NCBI GenBank assembly: GCA_016875165.1
Contig: VGSF01000044.1
Span: 1 to 36,852 of the forward strand
From: Deltaproteobacteria bacterium
Lineage (GTDB): Bacteria > Desulfobacterota > SM23-61
DNA: 36,852 nt
Direction: 5' to 3'
Shown here: in pieces, positions 15,392 to 24,697 of the stretch
Layout of the letters: each line of letters starts with the position of its first letter
How positions within the stretch are numbered: position 1 is the first letter of the stretch
Translations under genes and position numbers: made by a program
The notes under the pieces: generated by a model
The model's database searches: none
What the model was told of the DNA's origin: nothing
Seen by the model: only the letters and a program-made list of their open reading frames with translations

Positions 15392-16213
15392 CTATTCTTC
15401 TTCGTCTTCTCTTTCCAGTTCCTCTTCTTCGATTTCCGCCTGGGCCGGCTTATAAGCTACGCCCGGTTTCTGCGGAGCGGCTCCCTCAAGGCCAGCGGTG
15501 GGCCCTTCGGGCGCGGACAATTTCATTTCCAGGAGATGCTTGCCTTCCAGACAGGCATCGGCGATTTTAGCAGAGATAAGACGGATGGCCCGGATGGCAT
15601 CGTCGTTTCCAGGGATGATGTAATCAACTTCATCGGGATCGCAATTCGTGTCCACGATGGCCACGATGGGGATGCCTAACTTTTTGGCTTCATGGACGGC
15701 GATGCGCTCTTTGCGCGGATCGACGATGAAAATTCCCTGGGGAAGGCGGTTCATATCTTTGATTCCCCCCAGGGTCTTCTCCATTTTGGCCCTTTCTTTT
15801 TCGAGATGCAGGACTTCCTTCTTGGGGAGGGCTTCAAAGGTGCCGTCCTCCTTCATGGTCTCCAATTTTTTCAGGCGCTCTACGTTTTTCTTAATGGTGC
15901 GGAAATTGGTCAGGGTGCCACCGAGCCAGCGCTGATTCACAAAAAACATGCCGGCGCGCTGGGATTCCTCGGCGATGGAATCCTGGGCCTGTTTTTTAGT
16001 CCCCACGAAGAGGATGTTTCCCCCCGAGGTTACCGTATCCACGACAAACTTGTAAGATTCCTTGAACAACCGGACGGTCTTCTGTAAGTCGATAATATAG
16101 ATCCCGTTCCGTGATCCAAAGATGTAATCTTTCATCTTGGGGTTCCAGCGTTTGGTCTGGTGGCCAAAATGGACCCCCGCTTCCAGCAATTGTTTCATGG
16201 TGACAGTTGACAT
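15392..16213 (-). CDS. rpsB: 30S ribosomal protein S2 (uS2)
   Basis: A 273-residue uS2 protein. ATG 16213, with AGGAGGG eight bases upstream, gives [20 protein letters not shown]; the frame is open from 16282, but that upstream extension is leader sequence. Signatures [46 protein letters not shown] and the C-terminal [20 protein letters not shown] are in place. The tail (about 230-273) is an acidic, low-complexity extension ending [12 protein letters not shown], longer than in E. coli. It is the first gene of a nine-gene operon with a strong promoter and a leader of about 100 nt. Confidence 0.97.
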   Translation of the reverse strand: MSTVTMKQLLEAGVHFGHQTKRWNPKMKDYIFGSRNGIYIIDLQKTVRLFKESYKFVVDTVTSGGNILFVGTKKQAQDSIAEESQRAGMFFVNQRWLGGTLTNFRTIKKNVERLKKLETMKEDGTFEALPKKEVLHLEKERAKMEKTLGGIKDMNRLPQGIFIVDPRKERIAVHEAKKLGIPIVAIVDTNCDPDEVDYIIPGNDDAIRAIRLISAKIADACLEGKHLLEMKLSAPEGPTAGLEGAAPQKPGVAYKPAQAEIEEEELEREDEEE

Positions 16214-16315
16214 AAAATTTCCCTCCTGGGTTTGATCCTCCGCTTTCCTGATCCCGGCTTGCCATCCGCGCCATGCGGACACCCCTGGAGCCGGCGGGAA
16301 AGCGTGTGTTTTTAA
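16214..16315 (-). promoter_or_regulatory. rpsB 5' leader, possible S2 autoregulatory RNA
   Basis: The leader between the predicted start site and the rpsB ribosome binding site is GC-rich in its first half (CCCGCCGGCTCCAGGGG, then CGCATGGCGCG) and can form local hairpins. Many bacteria control rpsB-tsf by S2 binding to the leader. No match to a known S2 leader consensus could be confirmed by eye. Confidence 0.35.
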
Positions 16316-16321
16316 TATTTT

Positions 16322-16349
16322 ATTATAACATTTTAAACCTTTGTTTCAA
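16322..16349 (-). promoter_or_regulatory. Sigma-70 promoter of the rpsB operon
   Basis: Minus-strand TTGAAA (16344-16349) and a perfect TATAAT (16322-16327) are separated by 16 bp. Transcription should begin near 16315, giving a 5' leader of about 100 nt before ATG 16213. Confidence 0.8.
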
Positions 16350-16542
16350 GCAAAATCTCATCCAGTTAAGTGAACTAAAGCGCCTAAAGTTAAAAAAGGA
16401 AATTCCTATACAATTTAAAAAAGGAGTCAAGGATTGGAAAATTCAAGGTTCCTGGAAAATTCAAAATTTAAAATTCAAAACCACAGACTAAAATTCCAAA
16501 TTTTTGATTTTCTATAAAATTGCCCCTTTGAACCCGGCACTT
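16350..16542. other. A/T-rich gap between argJ and the rpsB promoter
   Basis: About 190 bp with simple A/T-rich direct repeats (GGAAAATTCAA occurs twice near 16434-16462) and no gene. No convincing terminator for argJ was seen here. Confidence 0.4.
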
Positions 16543-17748
16543 TCAGCTCCGGTAGGAAGCATTGATTTTAACGTAATCGTAAGAAAAATCCGTTGTAAAA
16601 ATGGAAGTCTTCTGCTTGCCGCGGTTAAGGTTGATACGAACAGTGTATTCTCTCTTTTTCATCACCGAGGTTGCTTGTTGTTCCATTATGGATCCCGCAC
16701 CTTGTCCGCGGCGGACGATGGCCACGTCGTCGAAATAGACATCGATTTTTTCCGGATTGATAGGGGCACCGGAGTAACCTGCGGCGCAAAGTATCCTTCC
16801 CCAGTTGGCGTCTTCCCCGAAAAAAGCCGTCTTGACCAGAGGGGAGGTGGCTACTGCCCGGGCAACCTGTTCGGCCTCGAAGGCAGTACGCGCCCTTTCT
16901 ACGACAATCTCGACCAATTTCGTAGCGCCTTCTCCATCGCTGGCAATTTTTTGGGCTAAAGAGAATAATAATTCATGCAAAAGGCCGGAAAATTTCTTAT
17001 AACCCGGGGTATCGGGGACAATCTCCCTGTTTCTGGCTTCCCCGTTGGCCAGGATCAGGAGCGTGTCGTTCGTGCTCATGTCTCCGTCCACGGTTACCCG
17101 GTTGAAAGATCCGCGGACGCCCTCTTTTAACGATTGACGCAACGCCTTAGGAGAAATGAAGGCGTCGGTGAGAACGAAGGAAAGGAGGGTGGCCATCTTG
17201 GGGCTGATCATACCTGCCCCTTTGGCGATTCCCGCCAGCGTGATTTCCTGCCCGTTTGCCTGTTTTCTGATGATCGCCCCTTTGGGAAAGGTATCCGTAG
17301 TGACAATGGCCCTGGCAGCATCCCCAAGGCCATCTGGCGAAAGGGAGGCCAAGAGGAGGGGAAGATTATTTTCCATTAAATTCATGGGCAGGGGTTTTCC
17401 GATTACTCCGGTTGAGGCCAGAAGGACACTCTCCTGGTCAATATTAAGGGACGAAGCGATCAACCGGGAAAGGCGTCGGCCATCTGCCAGGCCCTTTTTT
17501 CCAGTACAGGCATTAGCCGACCCGGAATTGATAAGTATGGCCCGGGCGCGCCCTGACTTTATCCGCTCCATGGAAATAAGGACAGGGGCGGCCTTCACCC
17601 GGTTGGTGGTGAAAACTCCGGCAGCCAGCGAAGGAGCTGCTGAATAGATAAGGGCCAGGTCCTTTTCCTGGTTTTTTTTGATACCCGCTGATATACCCGA
17701 GGCCAGGAAGCCGGGAACCTTGAAATCAGGGGGAATTTCTTTGTTCAT
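16543..17748 (-). CDS. argJ: Bifunctional glutamate N-acetyltransferase / amino-acid acetyltransferase
   Basis: A 401-residue ArgJ that recycles the acetyl group from N-acetylornithine to glutamate; bifunctional forms also use acetyl-CoA. ATG 17748 has GGAGAGG upstream and gives MNKEIPPDFKVPGFLASGIS. The frame is open 35 codons further, but that extension has no support. The autocleavage site is GAGMISPKMATLLSF, with Thr187 as the new N-terminal nucleophile of the beta chain. NSGSANACTG and STGVIGKPLP form the oxyanion region, and FFGEDANWGRI and the C-terminal FSYDYVKINASYRS are standard. It follows secA after a hairpin, so it may be separately transcribed. Confidence 0.95.
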   Translation of the reverse strand: MNKEIPPDFKVPGFLASGISAGIKKNQEKDLALIYSAAPSLAAGVFTTNRVKAAPVLISMERIKSGRARAILINSGSANACTGKKGLADGRRLSRLIASSLNIDQESVLLASTGVIGKPLPMNLMENNLPLLLASLSPDGLGDAARAIVTTDTFPKGAIIRKQANGQEITLAGIAKGAGMISPKMATLLSFVLTDAFISPKALRQSLKEGVRGSFNRVTVDGDMSTNDTLLILANGEARNREIVPDTPGYKKFSGLLHELLFSLAQKIASDGEGATKLVEIVVERARTAFEAEQVARAVATSPLVKTAFFGEDANWGRILCAAGYSGAPINPEKIDVYFDDVAIVRRGQGAGSIMEQQATSVMKKREYTVRINLNRGKQKTSIFTTDFSYDYVKINASYRS

Positions 17749-17771
17749 ATTACCTCTCCAATTACTAAAAA

Positions 17772-17794
17772 CGCTAAGCGCATAGCGCTTAGCG
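17772..17794 (-). terminator. Hairpin with T-tract after secA
   Basis: A perfect 10-bp stem CGCTAAGCGC with a 3-nt loop (17772-17794) is followed on the minus strand by TTTTTAG. It lies about 45 bp after the secA stop and ahead of argJ. An A-run on its other side makes it near-symmetric. Confidence 0.5.
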
Positions 17795-17837
17795 AAAAAA
17801 TTTAAAAGTTCTTCTTTTATGTAACGCTTCGCGTTTT

Positions 17838-20804
17838 TTATCTCCCATGGCATTTTTTGTACTTTTTCCCGCTACCGCAAGGGCATGGTTCATTCCGGCC
17901 GACTTTTTTGCTCTCTCGCTTTGTGGGCTTGTGTTTTTCCTCTACCTCTTCTCCATGAGTGAGGATGAGGGGCTGCTGACGAACTTCCTCAAATCGGGCC
18001 ACTTCCTGGGGACGGGCGATCTGCACCCGGAAGAGTTTTTGGATCGTCTCCTCCTTGATGCGCTGCATCAGATCCGTAAACATCCCGTACCCTTCTTTCT
18101 GGTATTCCTGGAGGGGGTTGCGCTGTCCGTAACCCCTGAGGCCAATGCCTTCTTTGAGGTGGTCCATGGCCAAAAGGTGTTCTTTCCAGAGGGTATCGAG
18201 GGACTGGAGATAAAGCGCCTTCTCCAGAAGACGCATGGCCTCAGCGCCAAATTCGGCCTCCCTTCTGCGGTAAACTTCCATGGTCAGGTCAGCGACCTTG
18301 TCCATAAGTTTCTCCAGGGTCATGTCCTGTATCTCTTCCGGGCGGATGTCCAGGCCGAAGGAAAATAAGCGTATCAGGGATTCATTCAAACGGCGATAAT
18401 CCCATTCCTCAGGGTAGGTTTTTTCATCGGCGATGGGATCAACGACCCCCTCGGCAAGCTCGGCGATGATCTCCGGGATTTCTTCAATTACTCCTTCCTG
18501 GGCCAGAACTTTTTTGCGCTGAGCGTAAATCACCTCCCTTTGTTTGTTCATAACGTTGTCGTATTCCAGGAGGTGTTTGCGGATGTCGAAGTTATGGGCC
18601 TCCACCCGTTTCTGGGCGTTTTCGATGGCCCGGCTGATCAGGGAATGTTCAATGGGCTGGCCTTCTTCCATCCCCAGCCGGCTCATGACCCCGGAGATGC
18701 GCTGGGAGCCAAAGATGCGCAGCAGGTCATCCTCCAGGGAAAGGTAAAACCTGGAAGTTCCCGGGTCTCCCTGGCGGCCGGAGCGGCCGCGGAGCTGGTT
18801 ATCAATACGCCGGGATTCATGGCGTTCAGTGCCCAGGACGTGCAACCCGCCGGCCTCGATTACTTTTTTATATTCTTTAGAGGTTATGGAGCGCATTTCC
18901 TCTAATATTTTGCGGAAGCCTTCCGGGTCGGCAGAGGGATCCACCTTGCACCGCATGGCTTCCTCGCGCGCCAGCATTTCCGGGTTCCCTCCGAGCATGA
19001 TGTCCGTGCCCCGGCCGGCCATGTTGGTGGAGATGGTCAGCGACCCGAATCGGCCTGCCTGAGCTATGATTTTGGCTTCCATCTCGTGGTACTTAGCGTT
19101 CAGGACCTGATGAGGAAGCTTTTCCTGCTTAAACATCTGGGAGAGTTTTTCGGAGTTTTCGATGGAAATCGTTCCCACCAGAACGGGCTGGCCCCGGCGG
19201 TGGCATTCTTTCACTTCTTCCACGACCGCTTTGTATTTCTCTCTCTGGGTGCGGTAGATGGAGTCTGGAAAATCCTGACGGATCATGGGCATGTTGGTAG
19301 GGATGACCAACACATCCAGGTTATAGATTTTCTTGAATTCCGCTGCCTCAGTGTCGGCCGTACCGGTCATACCGGCCAGTTTTTTATACATGCGGAAGTA
19401 ATTCTGGAAAGTGATGGTGGCTAAGGTCTGATTCTCTTCAGCGACCTTAACCCCTTCCTTGGCTTCGATCGACTGGTGTAAGCCATCGCTCCAGCGGCGT
19501 CCGGGCATCATCCGGCCGGTGAACTCGTCGACGATAATCACCTGGCCGTCCTTGATGACGTAATTGACGTCTTTCTGGAAAAGCCAGTAGGCTTTGACGA
19601 GCTGGTGAATGGTATGGATGCGTTCCGAAGTCTCTCTGTACTTAGTCTCCAGGGCCTGCCGCGCTTCCATCCTTTCAGCAGGGGGAAGCTGGTCATTGCT
19701 GTCGATGGCCTGGTATCCTTCCTCCAATGAAGGAACGACAAAAGCATCGGCCCGACCCTTGGAGAGAAGTTCCAGGCCCTTCTCAGTCAGTTCAACGGCA
19801 CTCGAGCGTTCATCGATGGCGCAGAAGAGCTGGCCATCGTGCTGGGAGAGGATTTTTTGGCCGGAAAGGTAGGATTCCATCCGGTCTATGCGGCTCTTCA
19901 AGGCAGGCTTTTCCGCTATAAGATCCAGGAATTGAGGGTTTTTCGGGTCGCCGCGCTTAACTAGCAAAAGTTTTTCTATGGCGGTCTCGCTTTCCGGGTC
20001 TTCTTCGAGGAGCTTTAGGGCTTCAGCGAGGATGGTCTGAACCATGCGGCTTTGGCTCTGGCGCAGGCGGATGACCAGCGGCTTTAGTTCTTCGTAATAT
20101 CCCTGGTCTATATGCTCGACCGGCCCGGAGATGATCAGGGGAGTCCGGGCTTCATCGATCAGAATGGAATCGACCTCGTCCACGATGGCGTAATGCAGCT
20201 CCCGCTGGACCATGTCTTCGATACGGAACTTCATGTTATCGCGGAGGTAATCGAAACCGAACTCGTTGTTCGTGCCGTAAGTAATGTCGCAGCGGTAAGC
20301 CTGCTGGCGTTCGGCGTCGTCTAACTCATGGACGATGACACCTACCGATAGGCCAAGGAAGTTGTAAATGGCGCCCATCCAGACGGCATCGCGCTTGGCC
20401 AGGTAGTCATTCACCGTAACCACGTGGACGCCATTTCCGGTAAGGGCGTTTAAGTAAACGGGGAGGGTAGCGGCCAGGGTTTTCCCTTCGCCGGTCTTCA
20501 TCTCGGCGATTTTCCCTTCATGGAGGACGATGCCCCCCACCAGTTGGACGTCGAAATGACGCTGGCCCAAGGTGCGTCGAGCAGCCTCCCGGACCACGGC
20601 GAAGGCTTCGGGCAGCAAGTCGTCAAGGGTTTCACCCCGGGACAGGCGCTCGCGAAATTCTCCGGTCTTGGCCTGAAGCTGACTGTCGCTCAAGTTGGCA
20701 ACTGCTGGCTCCAGATCGTTAATAGCCTTGACCAGGGGCTTCAGGCGGTTGATCTCCCGCTCATTCTTGCTGCCGAATATTTTTTGCAGGGCATTGAGAA
20801 GCAT
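17838..20804 (-). CDS. secA: Preprotein translocase ATPase SecA
   Basis: A 988-residue motor of the Sec pathway that drives unfolded preproteins through SecYEG. Walker A is [14 protein letters not shown] (about residue 103) and the DEAD-like motif is [20 protein letters not shown]. The helicase motifs [15 protein letters not shown] and [10 protein letters not shown] are intact. The C-terminal zinc tail reads [20 protein letters not shown]. It is longer than E. coli SecA (901) because of an inserted segment in or near the preprotein cross-linking domain (about 235-330, including [16 protein letters not shown] and [14 protein letters not shown]), a form also known in Bacteroidetes-type SecA. 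ATG 20804 follows GTGGTGAAAAA. GTG codons at 20816 and 20813 are alternatives. Confidence 0.96.
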   Translation of the reverse strand: MLLNALQKIFGSKNEREINRLKPLVKAINDLEPAVANLSDSQLQAKTGEFRERLSRGETLDDLLPEAFAVVREAARRTLGQRHFDVQLVGGIVLHEGKIAEMKTGEGKTLAATLPVYLNALTGNGVHVVTVNDYLAKRDAVWMGAIYNFLGLSVGVIVHELDDAERQQAYRCDITYGTNNEFGFDYLRDNMKFRIEDMVQRELHYAIVDEVDSILIDEARTPLIISGPVEHIDQGYYEELKPLVIRLRQSQSRMVQTILAEALKLLEEDPESETAIEKLLLVKRGDPKNPQFLDLIAEKPALKSRIDRMESYLSGQKILSQHDGQLFCAIDERSSAVELTEKGLELLSKGRADAFVVPSLEEGYQAIDSNDQLPPAERMEARQALETKYRETSERIHTIHQLVKAYWLFQKDVNYVIKDGQVIIVDEFTGRMMPGRRWSDGLHQSIEAKEGVKVAEENQTLATITFQNYFRMYKKLAGMTGTADTEAAEFKKIYNLDVLVIPTNMPMIRQDFPDSIYRTQREKYKAVVEEVKECHRRGQPVLVGTISIENSEKLSQMFKQEKLPHQVLNAKYHEMEAKIIAQAGRFGSLTISTNMAGRGTDIMLGGNPEMLAREEAMRCKVDPSADPEGFRKILEEMRSITSKEYKKVIEAGGLHVLGTERHESRRIDNQLRGRSGRQGDPGTSRFYLSLEDDLLRIFGSQRISGVMSRLGMEEGQPIEHSLISRAIENAQKRVEAHNFDIRKHLLEYDNVMNKQREVIYAQRKKVLAQEGVIEEIPEIIAELAEGVVDPIADEKTYPEEWDYRRLNESLIRLFSFGLDIRPEEIQDMTLEKLMDKVADLTMEVYRRREAEFGAEAMRLLEKALYLQSLDTLWKEHLLAMDHLKEGIGLRGYGQRNPLQEYQKEGYGMFTDLMQRIKEETIQKLFRVQIARPQEVARFEEVRQQPLILTHGEEVEEKHKPTKRESKKVGRNEPCPCGSGKKYKKCHGR

Positions 20805-20864
20805 TTTTTTCACCACAGAGAGCGCAGAGACCGCAGAGTAAAATAATAAAATGTTTTAGTAATA

Positions 20865-21054
20865 GAGCTTCTTGCAAAAGTCCGTAATTTACCCTTCGAC
20901 AGGCTCAGGGTGAACGGGCTTAGGTTGAAATTATTTAGTTCTTCCGTTCGTGGTGAGCCCTTCGACTCACCCATCGCCCTGAGGTTCTCGAAGGGTGAAC
21001 GGTTCGCTCAGGACAAGCTTGTCGAACCACAAAAAATACTTTTGCAAGAGGCTC
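20865..21054. repeat. 190-bp terminal-inverted-repeat element (family A, copy 1)
   Basis: GAGCTTCTTGCAAAAGT (20865-20881) pairs with ACTTTTGCAAGAGGCTC (21038-21054), 16 of 17 bases. The inside holds nested palindromes built on CCCTTCGA, CTCAGGGTGAACGG and CTTGTCGAACCAC. No ORF is encoded. A second copy with the same ends lies at 25588-25758. The surrounding gap 20817-21140 has no gene. Confidence 0.7.
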
Positions 21055-21152
21055 AATATAAAAGGATTTCATTATTTTAATTGTACAGGAAATTCCTTTT
21101 TTCTCCACTCTGCGATTTTTGCGGTTAAATTGGCCAGGAAATTAAAGAAAAA

Positions 21153-21178
21153 CCCCGATAAAGCACTCCTTATCGGGG
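21153..21178 (-). terminator. Rho-independent terminator of the M23 peptidase gene
   Basis: CCCCGATAA (21153-21161) pairs with TTATCGGGG (21170-21178) around an 8-nt loop. On the minus strand the stem is followed by TTTTTC. It lies about 60 bp after the M23 stop codon. Confidence 0.75.
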
Positions 21179-21237
21179 CCGAATCTTCAAACCCGGCTCC
21201 AATTTAACATATTTTAATTAACAAGGGAAGAGGGAAA

Positions 21238-22200
21238 TTATGATGATTGATTGAGATAGCGAGCGGGGTTGACCGGATTCCCGTTAATGCGGACTTCGTA
21301 GTGGAGGTGGGGGCCGGTGCTTTTGCCTGATGTGCCGACGGTTCCGATGGTTTGTCCTCTTTTAACTTTATCACCGGTTTGGACAAAAAGATCTTTAAGG
21401 TGGCCGAACATGGTGGAGTACCCGTGGCCGTGATCAAGGCAGATCAATCGGCCGTATTCCGACTCACGCCCGGCAAAACTGACCACCCCGTCAGCGGGAG
21501 CGACAACAGGCGTTCCCGAAGGGGCAGAGATATCTATTCCCATATGGGGGCGGGTTCCCCCCGAAGAAGAAGAAAGACGAGTATCCCCAAACCCCGAGGT
21601 AATATGGCCTAATACCGGCCAAAGAGAAGGAGTGGCCAGGAGGATCGATTTTTGGGCCTGAAGGAATTCCTTAAGTTCCTTAAAGCTTTGTTCCTTCTGG
21701 GAAAATTCCTTGTGCAGCTCCAAAAGGTCTTGGTGCATCCGGCTGACCAATCTGTTTCTTTCTTTATCGAGAACGGAGACCTCTTCCTTTCGGAAAGACA
21801 GGTTCTCCTTAATTTCTTCTTTTTTTACCAAGGAAGTCTTTTGCTTGGTTGCCTTAGGGGGGGCTTTTTTATTTTTTTTAAGTTCGCTTATTTCTTTCAG
21901 GTCTTTGGCAACCTGTTTTTCCATTTCTTTAAGCTTATCCAGTTGCTCTTCCAAGAGAGTGATTTTTTCCATAAAAGAGCGAATTTCTTCCTGCTGGGAA
22001 TTGGTTTCGGCCCGCAGGGCTTGTAGTTCGGTCACCTTCTTCTGGAAAGTAATGTAGTTATAGACCATGAAGGCGGAAACCACGATGAGAATGCCCAAAA
22101 CCGCGGCCCCGATTTTAAGAGTCAAAGGGGAAAGAATAAATTTTTTGACTTTGGCGGCTTGTTGGGAAATGATCAGGATTGTATAATCCTTTTTGGCCAA
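21238..22200 (-). CDS. M23-family murein endopeptidase, membrane-anchored with coiled coil
   Basis: About 320 residues. TTG 22200, six bases after GGGAG, gives AKKDYTILII as the N-terminus, which suits relatives. A single transmembrane segment (IGAAVLGILIVVSAFMVYNY) lies near residue 30-50. A long lysine/glutamate-rich coiled coil (about 50-190) follows, then a LytM domain (about 215-310). Zinc ligands are His219 and Asp223 (HMGIDIS) and His300 in GPHLHYE, so catalysis looks intact, unlike EnvC/NlpD activators. It likely cuts peptide cross-links in the periplasm during growth or division. A promoter at 22312-22339 and a terminator at 21153 make it a single-gene unit. Confidence 0.9.
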   Translation of the reverse strand: MAKKDYTILIISQQAAKVKKFILSPLTLKIGAAVLGILIVVSAFMVYNYITFQKKVTELQALRAETNSQQEEIRSFMEKITLLEEQLDKLKEMEKQVAKDLKEISELKKNKKAPPKATKQKTSLVKKEEIKENLSFRKEEVSVLDKERNRLVSRMHQDLLELHKEFSQKEQSFKELKEFLQAQKSILLATPSLWPVLGHITSGFGDTRLSSSSGGTRPHMGIDISAPSGTPVVAPADGVVSFAGRESEYGRLICLDHGHGYSTMFGHLKDLFVQTGDKVKRGQTIGTVGTSGKSTGPHLHYEVRINGNPVNPARYLNQSS

Positions 22201-22311
22201 CCTGCACTCCCTGAAAAAAATAATCAACTGCACCCGAAAATTTCGGGGTTAAGCTTCAATTTTATGACGATCTGGATGAACGCTTAAGGTGTTGCCTTTG
22301 AAGAGTACCCA

Positions 22312-22339
22312 TTTATCACAGGGGCGCATTTTTTGTCAA
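22312..22339 (-). promoter_or_regulatory. Candidate sigma-70 promoter of the M23 gene
   Basis: Minus-strand TTGACA (22334-22339) and GATAAA (22312-22317), spaced 16 bp, lie about 110 bp upstream of TTG 22200. Confidence 0.5.
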
Positions 22340-22406
22340 CACTTTTTTCTTTAATATTTAAAATATATTTGAAATTATTAACTTTTTTTAATTAAAGGGG
22401 TATCCT

Positions 22407-22865
22407 TTAAACTTCCAGGAGCACGGCCACTTCGTCGCATTCGGGAAATTTCACGCACTTAATACAGTCGGCCCAAATTTTATGGGGCAAAGCGCTCTTA
22501 TCGACGACTTTAAAACCAAACTTACAGAAGAAGTCAGGTTTATAGGTCAGGGCGAATATGCGGTAAATCCCCAGGCTGATGGCTTCAGAAAGGCAGGCCT
22601 CTATAAGCTTTGTCCCGATGCCCCGCCGGTTATATTCCTCCCTAACGACCAGCGAACGTATTTCGGCCAGGTCTTCCCAGCAGATGTGCATGGCGCAGGT
22701 TCCTATGATCTGCTCCCGGTTTTCCTCCTGGTAAATATAATAGTCCCGCAGGTTGTCGTAGAGCTCACTCAAAGAACGGGAGAGCATCTCCCCTTTTTTG
22801 GCCGAGATCTCGATCAGCTTCTGGATTTCCTTTACGTCAGATATTTTGGCTTTGTGAATAGGCAT
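22407..22865 (-). CDS. argA: GNAT acetyltransferase, short ArgA-type N-acetylglutamate synthase
   Basis: A 152-residue single GNAT domain. Acetyl-CoA-binding motif A reads IRSLVVREEYNRRGIGTKLI (about 70-90), and motif B includes KPDFFCKFGFKVV. The C-terminal part PHKIWADCIKCVKFPECDEV, with three cysteines, is typical of the stand-alone short NAGS described in actinobacteria and delta groups. It lacks the amino-acid-kinase domain of classical ArgA, so arginine feedback, if any, must differ. The nearby argJ supports an arginine role, since bifunctional ArgJ can be primed by NAGS. No strong ribosome binding site precedes ATG 22865. The gene symbol is by analogy. Confidence 0.75.
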   Translation of the reverse strand: MPIHKAKISDVKEIQKLIEISAKKGEMLSRSLSELYDNLRDYYIYQEENREQIIGTCAMHICWEDLAEIRSLVVREEYNRRGIGTKLIEACLSEAISLGIYRIFALTYKPDFFCKFGFKVVDKSALPHKIWADCIKCVKFPECDEVAVLLEV

Positions 22866-22946
22866 ATTGACAAATACCGTGAGGCGTTAGGCGCGAGGGC
22901 GCAAGGGGTATGTTTTTGTCGCTTTTAGGCTTTGCGCTCTCGGGCT
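22866..22946 (-). other. Hairpin-containing gap between recN and the GNAT gene
   Basis: CGAGAGCGCAA and TTGCGCCCTCG (minus strand) form an 11-bp stem with one mismatch, around a loop of about 27 nt, and outer ACCGT/ACGGT words also pair. No T-tract follows, so it is more a palindromic spacer than a terminator. Confidence 0.35.
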
Positions 22947-24674
22947 TTACGGTTTTTCCCCCTTATGAGCATTTTTCAGCATTTCCCGGGCGTGGTCAAG
23001 GGTTTTTTCCGTAATCTTAACCCCTCCAAGCATACGGGCGATTTCTTCTTCGCGGTCCTTTCCTTGAAGATGGCGCACTTCCACTAACGTCCTCCCGCCG
23101 TGGATTCTTTTGGATACTTTGTAGTGAGCATTGGCAAAAGAGGCAATTTGGGCCAGGTGAGTAATGCAAAAAACCTGGTGCTGCCGGGAAATTTCTTTGA
23201 GCTTGCGTCCGACCACTTCGGCGATCCCCCCCCCGATGCCGGCATCCACTTCGTCAAAGACCAGAGTTTTTACTAAGGTCTCCTCGGCAAAGATACGTTT
23301 CAAGGCCAGCATAATCCGGGATAGCTCTCCTCCGGAGGCAATCCTGGCCAGAGCTTTCAGCTCTTCTCCCGGATTTGGCGATATAAGAAACTGCGCCAGG
23401 TCCATTCCGTTATGGTAAAGCCGCGGGTTACAATCCTGGCCCTGCCCTGTTTCCCCTGATAGGTCCGCCTCCACCTCGATCCCGAAGCGCACTTTTTTCA
23501 TGCCCAGGGTGGATAATTCAGCCTCCACTTTGCCGCTTAGCTCGCCGGCAACCTTCTTTCTATGGGCAGATAATTCTCTGGCAGAAGATAAAGCCCTGGC
23601 GTAAAGGTCGGCGGCGGTTTTCGTAAGCTCCGCAATTTTTTCCCCCAGGTCTTCCAGGTTTTTCCGTTCCAGATCGATCTTTTCTTTGTAAGTTAGAACA
23701 TCGGCCAGGAGGGGTCCATACTTTTTTTTGAGTTTGGTGACCTCATCCAGGCGAGACACAATGATTTCCAGACGGCCGGGATCGAAATGGATCTTTTCCC
23801 GGTAAGCGCGCAGGGAAGAAGCCAGGTCTTCAGCTTGAAAAAGGGCGGATTCGACTGAGGAAATTAGAGGGCCCAAGGAAGGGTCTATCTTTACGCCTTC
23901 CCGCAGGCGATGGAGGGTGGACTTCAGACGTTCGACCACGGAACCGCTTTCGCCGTAGATCAACTCGACGCCTTGATGGGCTATGGTGTAAAGCCTTTCC
24001 GCATGAATCAGGCGGGCGCGCTCGGAAATAAGCTCTTCCTCCTCGGTCGGTTGGCCAGGTTGGGGGGGCTTCAGGTCAGCCCGGGCGATTTCCCTGGATT
24101 GAAAGGCCAGAAGGTCCAGACGGTCGGATCGTTGCCTCTCTTTGGCGACCAAAGCCTCCAACTCTGAAGCGGCTTTAAGCCACTTTTCGTAAACCTCTTG
24201 ATAGGCCTGGCGCAGGGGAAGGAGACCGCCGGAGCGGTCCAGGATATCGATGTGCCGCTGGGGGTTGAGAAAGTGCTGATGTTCGTGTTGTCCATAAATA
24301 TTCAGGATCTCTTCGCTAAGCTCTTCGAGCATGTGCAGGGTTATAGAATTTCCGTTGAGGAAAGCGCGAGATTTTCCGGAGCGATTAACTACGCGTCTGA
24401 CCAGCAGTCCCCCTGATGGGTCCAGATCAAAGCGGCTCAAGATTTTTTCGTTCTTTATTCCTTCAAGGTCGAAGAAGGCTTCTACCGCGGCCTCTTCCTG
24501 GCCGGTGCGGATCATCTCCGGGGAAGCGCGACTTCCCAGAAGGAGGTTTAAGGCATCGACCAGGATGGATTTCCCGGCGCCGGTCTCCCCGGTGAGCACG
24601 TTGAAGCCGGGTCCAAATTCGGCCTGCAGCTGGTCGATGATGGCGAAATTCCTGATGTTCAGCTCGGTCAGCAT
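22947..24674 (-). CDS. recN: DNA repair protein RecN
   Basis: A 575-residue SMC-like ATPase for double-strand break repair. Walker A is LTGETGAGKSILVDALNLLL (GETGAGKS at 29-36). The central portion (about 155-380) is a coiled coil. The ABC signature LARIASGGELSRIMLALK, Walker B LVFDEVDAGIGGGIAEVVG and the H-loop VFCITHLAQIASFANAHYKV are all intact. FLNGNSITLHMLEELSEEIL and IYGQHEHQHFLNP are typical RecN segments. Length is near the family norm (about 555). It lies 23 bp after nadK, the order seen in many bacteria. Confidence 0.96.
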   Translation of the reverse strand: MLTELNIRNFAIIDQLQAEFGPGFNVLTGETGAGKSILVDALNLLLGSRASPEMIRTGQEEAAVEAFFDLEGIKNEKILSRFDLDPSGGLLVRRVVNRSGKSRAFLNGNSITLHMLEELSEEILNIYGQHEHQHFLNPQRHIDILDRSGGLLPLRQAYQEVYEKWLKAASELEALVAKERQRSDRLDLLAFQSREIARADLKPPQPGQPTEEEELISERARLIHAERLYTIAHQGVELIYGESGSVVERLKSTLHRLREGVKIDPSLGPLISSVESALFQAEDLASSLRAYREKIHFDPGRLEIIVSRLDEVTKLKKKYGPLLADVLTYKEKIDLERKNLEDLGEKIAELTKTAADLYARALSSARELSAHRKKVAGELSGKVEAELSTLGMKKVRFGIEVEADLSGETGQGQDCNPRLYHNGMDLAQFLISPNPGEELKALARIASGGELSRIMLALKRIFAEETLVKTLVFDEVDAGIGGGIAEVVGRKLKEISRQHQVFCITHLAQIASFANAHYKVSKRIHGGRTLVEVRHLQGKDREEEIARMLGGVKITEKTLDHAREMLKNAHKGEKP

Positions 24675-24697
24675 TTAAATCTTTTTCGGGCCTTCCA

